The notes beneath the pieces were generated by a model. The model searched no databases. It was not told where the DNA came from and saw only the letters and a program-made list of their open reading frames with translations. Positions 31,042 to 43,880 of a stretch of 64,000 nt of DNA are shown here, piece after piece (position 1 is the first letter of the stretch; every line of letters begins with the position of its first letter). The stretch is from Epinephelus fuscoguttatus. Taxonomy: Eukaryota; Chordata; Actinopteri; Perciformes; Serranidae. The stretch is taken from contig NC_064753.1 of the NCBI RefSeq assembly GCF_011397635.1, positions 25,444,322 through 25,508,321 of the forward strand, written 5' to 3'. The position numbers and the translations under genes were made by a program.

Positions 31042-34000
31042 TTTATTAAAAGCTTTGCACAAACACCATTTAACCTAAACAGTCTTCCTCTAAACCATAT
31101 AAAATATGTGCACTGTATATTAAAAGCCTAAAATGTAAACATGAAAATGTATCACTAAGTTTTACAGTATTTAGTTATTGTTACATCCCTTATGTCATTA
31201 TGAAATGAGATAACTTAAATTGTATTTGATATCATGAGGAACAGCAGAAGCTTTTTCACTAAAACCAGACTCTACACTTGAGTTTGTCAGCAGCTGGAAC
31301 TTCAGTACTTCTGGTGCCCACTGATTATAACCTCTTCACTCTTCATTATGCGTGATTCAGTTTTTGAGTGGGATGATTATGTGGGATGACACTGTCCTGG
31401 TGTAAAGGGATATTTAGGCTTGATGGCTTTCTTCTATACATGACCTATTACACCTAGAAAATCTGACTGTAAGTACAGTATTAAGAGAATCTTAACTATA
31501 AAGTTTTAACTATAAAGGAATTATAAGATAATATAATTATCTTGTTCCACTCCTGCTTTCTGAGACTGTCGAAGTTTACCACATCTAAAAAACAAACTGG
31601 CTCAAATGCAAATATTTAAATATTGCACAAAATCTCACATCGTTTGAACTATATTACAGTTTAACTTAAAAACACTTTAGAACTAAATCAATAGCAAGTA
31701 ATGTAATACTGAACTCAGAGTTGCAACAACATAAGATCTAGAGAAACTTAAATGTCTAAAGCACAGCTCTCCTTTTTCTGTACAATATTCACATCAATAA
31801 CTTTAGTTGTGCAGAGGAGAAAAAACGTTTCTCAAGTCTTTATGGCACAGAGCTGATTTTATCGTGATAACTAGGATCTGATTTCTTCTTTCTTGATGAT
31901 AACAAAGACCAGATTCAAATTCCAATTTTTGACTTCTTGTGTAAGTACAAAAAACCTTGTTTGATGTTAAAAATATACACACATACAAACAAATATGAGA
32001 GATTCAAAAGATGAACAAAACACATGAAAATCTAAACAGGTAGCAAGATGTTCTGTACACGTATTATTTCAGAAAGGTGACTAACTGTCAAAGTGCTGTT
32101 TCATTTGGTCCTGCTTTAGAGTGCATGCTGCCTTAACCAGTAAGCAGTAAGTCAGCAATATGTACTCAGGTATTTCTCACTAAAGGTAATTTAGACATCA
32201 GCTTAATGTCCATTGTTGTTGTGGTTCCCCTTTTGGTTCTAAAGCATATTTAGTAACAGCAATGATAACGGAAGTTGGCCTCAACATTTGATTGTTACGC
32301 TTTGAAAATAACCTAAATTAGCTTTATGTCTTTTTTGCTATTCAGTTTCTCTGTTGGAAAGAGTCCCACGACCAGTGAGTATGTAACAGAAACACTGCAG
32401 TGTCCACATACTGTTCACAGTCATCCAATGGCTTTAAAGTCACACACATCATTCTCACACTGCGATAGCACCTGGTCGACTGATTACTTTACACACACAT
32501 TAACTAAAGAACAAACACAAATGTCGCTATGAAACAATTTCAAGTTAAAAACACTGTTTAGCACGGGTGTGGTTGAGCATTAGCTGCAGATGGAGAGCGG
32601 GCACAGTGGCTCACGGAAGGGGTGACGCACCTCTGAGTATTTGGTCTGACTGTTGATCTGCCAGGCAGGCTGCAATAACACTATAACACAATAATGTGCT
32701 TAAATAACCACAGTGAAGCTGAGTCCGACACACTACTGATATAGGAGATGGCAGAGGAAGGTGCAGAGCAACAGAAGACGACACAGAACATAGAGTAGAG
32801 AGTCAACAGTTAGTGCACAAGGCCTCCACAGGGTGTCCACCCTTTGAGTTGTTGTTAGGGGATCATCACGAGGTGTCCTTGAGTGGGTTGCAAATTGTTG
32901 ATCTTCCAAGCAGGCTGCAATAATGTGCTCAAAGGGAAACTTAAAGGGAAACCGCAGTGTATGCAGTTTGTGTAAATAAACGGTGCTTCCAAGGGAAGCC
33001 GAACATTCATTTGCACACAATGCACACTCCGCAATGACACAGAACTGGTTGAAAATAAGTTATAAAATTTCCCTTTAAATACCACCATGAAGCTGGGTCT
33101 GACAAACTGCTGACCTGAGCTGGCAGAGGTAGGTGCCAGGTAGGACGATAACAAGGAGTGGAGGCCTGCTGTGTGCAGAGAGGCATAAAGGCAAGTACTG
33201 TACTGTGATGTTGAAATAAAATGAACCTGCCAGTCGGTGTCTGACCATTCATCCAAGCCCTGCAGTCACACACATAAAAAGCTCATGCAAAAATGTGCCA
33301 CGTGACACAGCTATGATTGTACACAGAGTTTGAGTCTGACTGTGAGAGTGTGTGATTCACTATTAATCTAAACCCAGTCAGCTCGGATCAATCCATAAAC
33401 AGTTACACACACCAGTAAATCTACAAGAACTAGTCCAGAGCACTGAGTGATCTGAAAACCAAAAGCTGTAAAACTCCTAGACATATTTCTGTAAGTCAAT
33501 CGATACTTTGTACTCAGCACAAATAAGAAAATGCTTATCCACATCGAAAGCTGCAAACGTATGAGGAAAACTCTCAGCTGATTAGGCCATCTTGCTGCGC
33601 TTAGCACAACTTTTTGGAATACAAACAACTGTGTGTTTGGTTTTGTATATATGTGTATACAACAGAGGTATGTACATTCTTCATGTTTGATCTCAGAAGT
33701 GTTTTTAGGAACGTGGCTGAATCAACTCACACATGCTGCCATGTGCCTTCAATACTCCTGTGTGAGTCCACTGGTTTAAAATCCCTGTATAAAAAACGTG
33801 GAGATATTTTATATACCGTGTTTAAAGGGAGTGCATCAAAGTATGGCTGTATTTTAGACTCTTCATTCTAACCAAAATATCTGTATATGGTAGATTAATC
33901 TGTTAATTATACAACTACTTTCAAATCACTTCGTTCAAGAGTCTCTTAAACCCTGTAAAATGCTTCTTATTGTATACTGTATTAAAATTGATTTATATAA

Positions 34001-34255
34001 AACACATGATAGTACACATCTGGGGGAATAAGCCACACAGTGAATTTCAAAGTTTTGTCAGTTTACGTCCTGAAGGAGAGAGCGATACACATTTTGGCGC
34101 CTTTGTATGAATCAGTCCACCCCGTGCTCTAGTCTACATCTGTGGGTATTTAAACTTCAGGGGTGGGAGGCAGTAATGGCTTTATTTCTGTCTTTTTGTC
34201 TGGAATTACCCTGATGTAAATATTTCTGCTGAGTGTGTGTACGTGCGTGTGTGTC
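31042..34255 (-). other. Probable ccsap 3' untranslated region and poly(A) signal
   Basis: A minus-strand AATAAA (TTTATT at 31042-31047) lies 3.2 kb after the ccsap stop codon, and no exon of another gene was found in between. The inferred end converges with that of rab4a, leaving about 155 bp between the two signals. Confidence 0.5.
32653..33139. repeat. Diverged tandem duplication with a small insertion
   Basis: The segment 32653-32766 (TTGATCTGCCAGGCAGGCTG to GCAGAGGAAGGTGCAG) is repeated at 32898-33139 (TTGATCTTCCAAGCAGGCTG to GCAGAGGTAGGTGCCAG). The second copy is split by about 145 bp at 32931-33075 that begin AAAGGGAAAC and end TTTCCCTTT, so an element with inverted ends entered one copy. 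Confidence 0.75.
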
Positions 34256-37204
34256 CTATCGAGAGCGAGCAGAGAAGCAGCGCATGTACTCAGTGAGCCA
34301 GGGGTTGAATTCTGGTTGAACCAACTTTCTGGACTTGTCCACATCAGCAGACTTGGCCCTCCGGCGCTCGGTTCTCTGAGCCTGGATCTGACGCTCCACC
34401 TCCCGCCTGGTCTTGGCCCGAAGAGCCGACTCATGGATCTACGAGAAAACAAACGTCATTATAAACTGCCAGCTCCTGTTGACACTTGTGCTCAGTCACA
34501 CCACAGCTTGTTACATGTTGATCAGAAAGATTACCTCAGTGGTTGAAGCTACAGGGCCGACGTTGTGCGTCTTCCTGCTTGCCATGTCTGCATCCTTCTC
34601 TCCTGAACCGTACAGAGCAAAAGGATGTCTGCTCTCCTTACTGTCGTCTCTGGGCTGCCGTGTTGGTGCAGGCCTGACCCGCTGGGAGTGCCATGTTTGC
34701 TTTGAGGCTTTGGGGGGTTTACTCTGCCGTGATCGGGGTACTCTAGTGTCTCTCTCTACAAACAGAAATGACAAATAGGTAAAAGCAGCGCCAAAATGCC
34801 TCATAATACTAAATATAAATGTAAATACAGTAAGTTTCTTGGAGAACGATCATCAGCAAGAATATAAGCAATGCAGAGATTAAGGCACTTAGTTCACAGT
34901 GTGCAAAGAATGGCAATTTCACAACATTTTGTGACATCTCTAAATAATAAGGGAGCCATTTGGTAAAACTTTAAGGCACTTTATATGTTTGTGATGCATC
35001 TCAAAAATGTAGTTTTGCTTATTTGTATCAGCTGTGCAATTTTTGCCTTTGAGTAGGAGTCTTGACCTGAAATGTTCTCTGCTTGGGCTAAGTATTGCTT
35101 CAATTTCTATGACACTAGTACAGACGACATACATGAGTTTCAGTACAGATGCCATCATGATTTTTCACTTGACATTTTTCTCACACAGTTAAAACACAAG
35201 AAGTCAAACAAGGACTTCAGCTGACTAATAGTCTTGGCATCAGTATTCAGTAAAGATCTAATTAAAGAAAGTTACCATGACTGGAATCTGACCACCATTT
35301 GATGCCACCTTACAGTGAATGACAGCTTCTCATACTTGGTGGTTTTCAGTAGGTACTAAATATGACTGATGTTTAACACCCAGTCACATCAGCATGGTGT
35401 CCCAGGCTGCTAGTGTTGACTTTTATTTTTAGATGTCAATCTGTATTTGACAGGTATTTTTATGGCTGACAAATCACTGCTTGATGAAATGTGATACCTT
35501 TAGCAGTCCTAATCACTATGAAGCCAGGAACCTTTTAAAAAGTGTGCAGCATAAACTATGTACTTGCTTAAATTAGCTGTAGCCATTTTGCTGTACACTC
35601 TTTGCTGTACTATGTGTTTGCTTTTTCTCTCCACATGGGGGAAGCCAGTCTCTCTGTAATCTCTTTACTGCCCATTACATCCAGTTTTTCCCTTTTGTCT
35701 TTCATGTTGACCATGATTCTAACTCCATCCCATTACTAATGATCACCTCAGATTAGCCGGCCTAATGCCCATATCCAACCACTTCCGTGTTCTTCAGTTG
35801 AAACTGTTGTACATTGTTGAATGTTATAAATATTTGGGACTCTGGCTGGATACCAGACTCACTTTTATGATTCATATGGAACACCTGTCAAGCAAAGTGA
35901 AGGTTAAAACTGGCTTTTAAAATTAAAACAATCTGCTAATCAAAGGACCACTGTGCAGTTTACAATTATGTCTGTGCTTGATTATGGTGATACTGTATAT
36001 GATTGCTTATCCCTCCACCATAAAGCTTCTTGACACAGTGTATCACAGTGTGCTGCGTTTTATCATGGGTGATAGATTTCTCACACACTTTCAGTACATC
36101 TTAACTTTACCTGTACCTCACACTGAACTTGGAAAATAAGCTTCAAATACAACATTACATACAAATGGAGCGAGCACCACAAAAATAAATCTACATTCTC
36201 TTATTCCATTTGAACATTTTAAAATATTGTACTTATGTACTTGCAAACACACTTATAATTGCTTTACTTAAGTGTAATGCATCTGTCTATATTTGAACTA
36301 CATATGTTAATTTTGTACACTTTTTGTATATCATTTTATTAAAAGATATACTTTATTAATCCTCAGGAGGAAATTAAAATTTTCCCTCTCTGTTGTCATA
36401 TATACACAGGACCCGAATACACAAACAAGACCTATACAAGCATTAAATGTAGAGATGTCAGAGTGAGGGGGCTGCCTTGGACGGGCGCCCTGAGCAGTTG
36501 GGTGTTAAGTGCCTTACTCCACGGCACCTTGGCAGTGACTAGGGCGCGAACTGGCACCTCTTGGGGTACCAGTCCGCACCCCTTACCAGTGACCCACCAG
36601 TTCCCAAGCTAAGTTCCCATGGACGCTTGCAAGGCACACTAACCATTGACAGTACTTTAAATTACCTTTGTCCTGTTCCCTGTGATTCTGTTCTTCTCTC
36701 TCCACCTCTGGCACTCCTGCATCTTGAGCACCATTAAGTTGTGAGCCTAAGAGAAGTGAATGTCATCATATGGTTCAGTAAAGTAACACGCATTTATCCA
36801 ACATTTTAAAATCATATTCCCAGCTCAGGTTTACCATGGACTGCAGACACATTCTCCTCCTCCTCCTCTTGAAGGGGCAGCCTGGGTACAGACCCTGTGG
36901 CTCTGCCCTGCTGCTGCTCCTGCTGTCTCTCCATCCTTGCCCCCTCACACTCCTCCACCTCAGCCTCCGCCCTGTCTCTGCTGGTCTCAGCCCGTACCTG
37001 GTTCTTACTGGGAGGAGTGGGGCTCCGTCCTCCAGAGTCTGAATCACTGTCGGTGCCATTCCAGAACCAGGGGTTGTGTGTGTGCTCCAGCAGCCTGCGG
37101 GTCAGCCTGTACTTCAGCATCTCCTCATAGCACTTAGTGTATGTCTCCCATTTGGGATCTTTGAACTTCTTCATGTACTCGGAGCGGATCCTCTTGGTCA
37201 CCAT
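34256..37204 (-). CDS. ccsap: Centriole, cilia and spindle-associated protein
   Basis: A microtubule-associated protein of centrioles, spindle and cilia (formerly C1orf96). Four exons on the minus strand: 37204-36835, 36746-36666, 34755-34535 and 34438-34256, all GT-AG and in phase. They total 855 bp and 284 residues (human 270). The conserved N-terminal block runs [20 protein letters not shown] to [13 protein letters not shown]. The middle is acidic and low in complexity ([18 protein letters not shown]). The conserved C-terminal blocks are [42 protein letters not shown] and [19 protein letters not shown] 37204 gives [14 protein letters not shown]; an in-frame upstream ATG would add residues unlike the family. 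Intron 2 (34756-36665) carries a LINE remnant and another repeat. Confidence 0.94.
35790..36130 (+). mobile_element. LINE reverse-transcriptase remnant in ccsap intron 2
   Basis: Plus-strand translation gives [20 protein letters not shown] and, in shifted frames, [12 protein letters not shown] and [15 protein letters not shown]. These are the C-terminal thumb-like motifs of teleost LINE ORF2 proteins (YKYLGIWLDDKLSF, SVLDYGDVIY, LDTVYHSALRFITGD). Frame shifts and an early stop show an old dead copy. The outer limits are not clear. Confidence 0.75.
36345..36605. repeat. Teleost interspersed repeat in ccsap intron 2
   Basis: Begins with ATATACTTTATTAATCCTCA and runs through GGGCGCCCTGAGCAGTTGGG, GTGCCTTACTCCACGGCACC and GCGCGAACTGGCACC. 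I recognise the type as a common fish repeat whose tail motif also occurs at 1813. The class is undetermined. Confidence 0.55.
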
Positions 37205-37700
37205 TTTGAACTGAAATCCAACAAAGCTGAAAAACACAAACTCCTATGAGAAGCTATCGTTGTTGCACACGCATAACAGGTCTACACTGTGTTTTAAGCT
37301 TACACAGAGCCTTCGAAAATATTAACTACGATATTTTAACATACGCAGGTCTCTGAGGTTTGATATCACCGCCAGACATTTAAACCATAATGTGTAGACG
37401 GTAAACACCAATGGCAGAGCAGCTGGTGGCTTCCCCTCGGCTACCGTACCCGCCTTCTTCGTCCTCTCCCGGGGTTAGTTCGCCTCACTGAGCCGTTGGT
37501 GGAGATAAAAGTCTAATTTAGATGACTTTATAAACTGGTGTATCAATTTCGTAAATTAAATCGCCATTTTACTTTAAAATGTGGCTGAATTTTCAATTTA
37601 ATCGATTGTTTTTAGTCGTGACGTCCGCTAACAGCAAATGGATGTTGCTTGAACGTGATGACGTCAGTGGCATCTCGTCCTCTGATTGGCTCCGGCAGCC
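37205..37700 (-). promoter_or_regulatory. ccsap promoter region with CRE and CCAAT box
   Basis: Upstream of the ccsap start lies a perfect CRE palindrome TGACGTCA (37659-37666) and, 18 bp further out, an inverted CCAAT box (GATTGGC from 37684). There is no TATA box. This fits a TATA-less promoter for a cilium and cell-cycle gene. Confidence 0.55.
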
Positions 37701-39551
37701 TAAACGAGTATTCCAAATTAAAGGTCAGCTGTAATCACTGTATGAAAACACTCCGGGTTTTATAACCTGTTGTGCTACAAATTATTACAGCCTTATTTTA
37801 TTATTGCTGAAATATAAGGTTTTCATGAATCCAGAGGCTTTAAATAAGCGTAATTAAAGCGTCATCATGGACTGTATTATATAAACTATTACATCGTAAC
37901 AGAGTAGTTATAGTAGGCCTATTGGTTATTCAGTTGCCTGTAGATGCATATTATCTCCTTGCAACAAATGTGTCCGTGTTATATGAAGATGTGTGATGAT
38001 CATATGATTTTATGAAGCACCGATAATCGCCTGTCAGCCCTCGCAGGTTACATCCAAGCGTTAAATCTCACTGACAATCCATCCACTCCCATCTACAGCA
38101 GTGCCGGGCTGGACAGCAGAAATTCAGGGCTGTAAGAGTCTAAATTTGTGTACAGTAAATATACTTACACTGGGGTCGGATTTCACGGAAGCAGAGCAGA
38201 ACAGATGGCGTTGTCGCTGCACGGTGCTGCTGCTGTAATCACAGTCTGCGTCTCTTAGCTCCGCCCGCTTGAGGACGTTTTTAAAAAGCCAAACACACCC
38301 GCAACAGGTGGCCCGGGCCGGGATGTCAGGAATGCGGTCAGGGCGGTTATGTAGGACCAGGCTGATAATGATTTCCATCAGATGGTAAAAGAGGATGAAA
38401 ATACAATATATTGTGTTGTAGGCCTATTTAATCACTGGGCGCAGATTCAACACATAAAGGAGCTAAATTGAGTTTGTTAAATTGGGTTACAGGGCTTTAC
38501 TTGACCACTAATGGCCTTCAAAAAGTGCCACACCCGGCTGAATATTCATGTGTGCACTTAAGTTTGTCTGTTATAGTAGGGCTACCTGTACCTCGAGTCA
38601 AGAGGTTAAGAAATTAAGATGTGAGTGTTATAGAGAAAAGGCACGAATGGTGTCTTTATTAGGCTGGGTCAATGGGGTGCTGTAAATGATGTGGGTGCGC
38701 GCCAGAGACGCGCCAAGCGCACTCCATTGTGCTTTTAGCGCACACCCAAACCCCACACCCAGATAACCTGTGGAGCTTCTATGCATATAAGGCAGGGCCA
38801 CGGAGATGCCTCACTGCACACGGGGTCTGGTTTTGTCTAAAGATGGTCTGGGGGCCCGGGGCTGCGCGTATGGTCGTCCAGGACATGCAGCTCAACAGGA
38901 TTCAGAGCCGGGTGTCGGGTGTCCCATGCTACTGATCCGCTCGGTCTAAAGCGGAGCTGCTGCTGCTGCCCAGGCACATTCCTGGCAAGTCAAACTACGA
39001 CTGTCGGTGCTTTCAGGCGTCGCCTTTCACCTCTGTCACCCAGCAGCCCCTCAGCCAGCATTGGCTGATGGGACAGAGACACCCTGTCTCCCTCCCTTTC
39101 ACCCATCCAGCTATGATCCAGGGTGCCATGCAACACCCCGACCTCTATGAACCCTCCCCCCCATCAGCTGATTGGTTTATGGGGTAGTGTGTGTCACACA
39201 GTAGGTATGCGTAATTGCTGAGTCAATTAAGACTCTCCCGGGCTTGTTATGATGATTTTGGTTGATTTTCTCAATATTCCCCCAGTTGCTGCTGGGTTTC
39301 CCATTGAATTTGAAGAGGATTTTCATGGTTTTGAAGGCAAAATAATTTTTGAGTGGTACTTTTGTCCATATTACAATATTACTACTTTGATTTCACCAAA
39401 GCTTTTGTTTTTCTTCATCTCCCAGTACCTTCCCTCTGATAGAAAAACAAGGCCAGGGTCAAAAATACCAAATAATGGACTTTAATAAATTATCAATATG
39501 TATATACACTTACATTCACATGTGTTGGGCAACATGTTGTTCTTATCTTTT
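37701..39551. other. Intergenic region between ccsap promoter and acta1 3' end
   Basis: Contains a GC-rich patch (38170-38330) and the TATA-led short ORF at 38785-38935. No conserved exon was recognised elsewhere. Confidence 0.5.
38785..38935 (+). other. Candidate TATA promoter and 30-codon ORF, unassigned
   Basis: GCATATAAGGCAGGG (TATA at about 38785-38791) is followed about 55 bp later by ATG 38843, which opens a 30-codon ORF beginning MVWGPGAARM and ending at TGA 38933-38935. The ORF is not recognised. An M-CAT-like ACATTCCTG lies downstream near 38977. This may be a non-coding promoter or chance. Confidence 0.2.
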
Positions 39552-39557
39552 TTTATT
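39552..39557 (-). other. acta1 poly(A) signal
   Basis: Minus-strand AATAAA (TTTATT on plus) about 256 bp after the actin stop codon, consistent with the short 3' untranslated region of muscle actin messages. Confidence 0.7.
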
Positions 39558-39812
39558 AAAGTTTTTTTGGATGGATGCATGGTTCAGTGATGGATTTTCA
39601 CAGCCTTTCTCCGTGCAACACAGACAACAAACAGCAACAAAATATGCACATTTTAAAGGGATAAAACATGCATATGAATGTCAATAGCGCAGACAGACAG
39701 TCCATTGACAGCAGAGTGTTGCTGTGCCGCAGAGATTGTTCCTCCTTCTCCCTTGTTCTCCAGGTGGCTGGTGGTGTAAACGATGGAGAAGCTGGAGATG
39801 AAGATGGAGGAT

Positions 39813-42650
<2,838 letters not shown>

Positions 42651-43512
42651 CTAAATCAAATCCACATGGCGATACAAATTTTGTGGAGAAAATGAATCTC
42701 AATTAAGCTAAAACTTTGGTTTTCTTTCCTGCAAGCTCACACCAGGTGTCTTAATTGTAAAAAGTAAAAATAATATACTAGAAAAATAACTGTAACATTT
42801 ACTGGAGCATTGATATGGTCAGGCCCATGCTTTGAGCTAAACGCATCCATGGCGCACTGACAGCGGGCCATTACGCATGGCGTTTAAAATTACATTAAAG
42901 TGAACAATCTGGATCTACGCTATTTTTTCCTTCAGATTTGTATCTGAATTAGATGAATCTCGGCTGATGATCTGTTCTCTATATCGATATTATTCTAAAT
43001 TTGCCTGACGCAAAATAAAAAACCCAACTTGTGCTAAAATTCAGGTAAATCTCTCCCATTCTCTCTGTGTCATTATCACCTGTCTCAGGTAAAAAATATT
43101 CTATTTAACTGAGCTGAAGGTTTGCTGCATCGGCACCTTTTCGGGAAAAAAGTGTTACACTTATGCAGATGCTGAACTCAAACACTTTGTCAATTTATCT
43201 ATCCATAATCTCCAAACATTAAATTTCGGATAAGAGCTTCTCCTGTCCAGCACTGATTTCTCTCAGCTTCTTGTTAACAACTATTTACAAATCTTTCTCC
43301 TCTCCTTCAGCTTCAGGCCTCTCCTACAGCCTAGCCTATCCTCCAGTGGAGATGCACATGTTGCCTCCAGCAGTATCTGCTCCTAGGCGTCCTGTCCCTG
43401 GGAGTCCTGTCTAACTTCTGCTCCAGTAGATGCTCCAGTGTTGCTCTGGGTAAGGCCTAGTCTGGTGTCCCAACCTGGGTGTGAGGCTTCAGGAGTCCTA
43501 GCAGGGTCTTAC

Positions 43513-43575
43513 CTTAGGTGAGTGTCTGCGGCTCGGAGAGAAAGACCCAACCAGTGCTGTTGCTGAACCAGCTAC
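43513..43575 (-). other. acta1 non-coding exon 1
   Basis: The donor AAG/GTAAGACC is at 43513/43512 on the minus strand, and the start is estimated about 30 bp after the TATA box. It splices to 42613, eight bases before the start codon. This untranslated first exon is typical of vertebrate sarcomeric actins. Confidence 0.7.
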
Positions 43576-43599
43576 AATCCTCACTGCTGCCTGTCCACC

Positions 43600-43606
43600 T
43601 TATATA
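43600..43606 (-). promoter_or_regulatory. acta1 TATA box
   Basis: TATATAA on the minus strand, in the context GGGTATATAAGG, about 90 bp upstream of the exon 1 donor. It is correctly placed for a start site near 43572. Confidence 0.8.
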
Positions 43607-43659
43607 CCCAACCTCCACCATTCACAAACCTTACAACTGGCCCCCATCCCGGCCCTCTG

Positions 43660-43669
43660 CCATATTAGG
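43660..43669. promoter_or_regulatory. Proximal CArG box (SRF site)
   Basis: CCATATTAGG is a perfect CC(A/T)6GG match about 55 bp upstream of the TATA box. SRF binding to such sites drives sarcomeric actin genes. Confidence 0.85.
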
Positions 43670-43812
43670 ATGCTGACAGGCCGAGGGTGCGGAGTGGGTG
43701 GGGGGTGCAAGGAGGCGCGCCCCGCGCAGGGGAAGGTGGGGGGCCCATCCATTGGGTTTGAGGAGAGGGTCCGGACTGACGCTGCGCGCCCCCGACGTGG
43801 AGAGAGCGCGCG

Positions 43813-43822
43813 CCATATATGG
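43813..43822. promoter_or_regulatory. Distal CArG box (SRF site)
   Basis: CCATATATGG is a perfect and fully palindromic CArG box about 207 bp upstream of the TATA box. Confidence 0.85.
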
Positions 43823-43870
43823 AACTGTCGCTTTGACCTCCCATCGAGCCTCGCGGTCCCACCTCGAGGG

Positions 43871-43880
43871 CCGTATAAGG
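43871..43880. promoter_or_regulatory. Near-CArG box
   Basis: CCGTATAAGG departs from CC(A/T)6GG at one position (G). Lower-affinity SRF sites of this kind are common in muscle actin promoters. Confidence 0.55.

Noticed and set aside
36836-37137. Three plus-strand ORFs opposite ccsap exon 1
   Set aside because: Antisense shadows of the conserved ccsap coding exon.
38124-38378. 84-codon minus-strand ORF upstream of ccsap
   Set aside because: No family resemblance; it follows the GC-rich patch and is probably chance.
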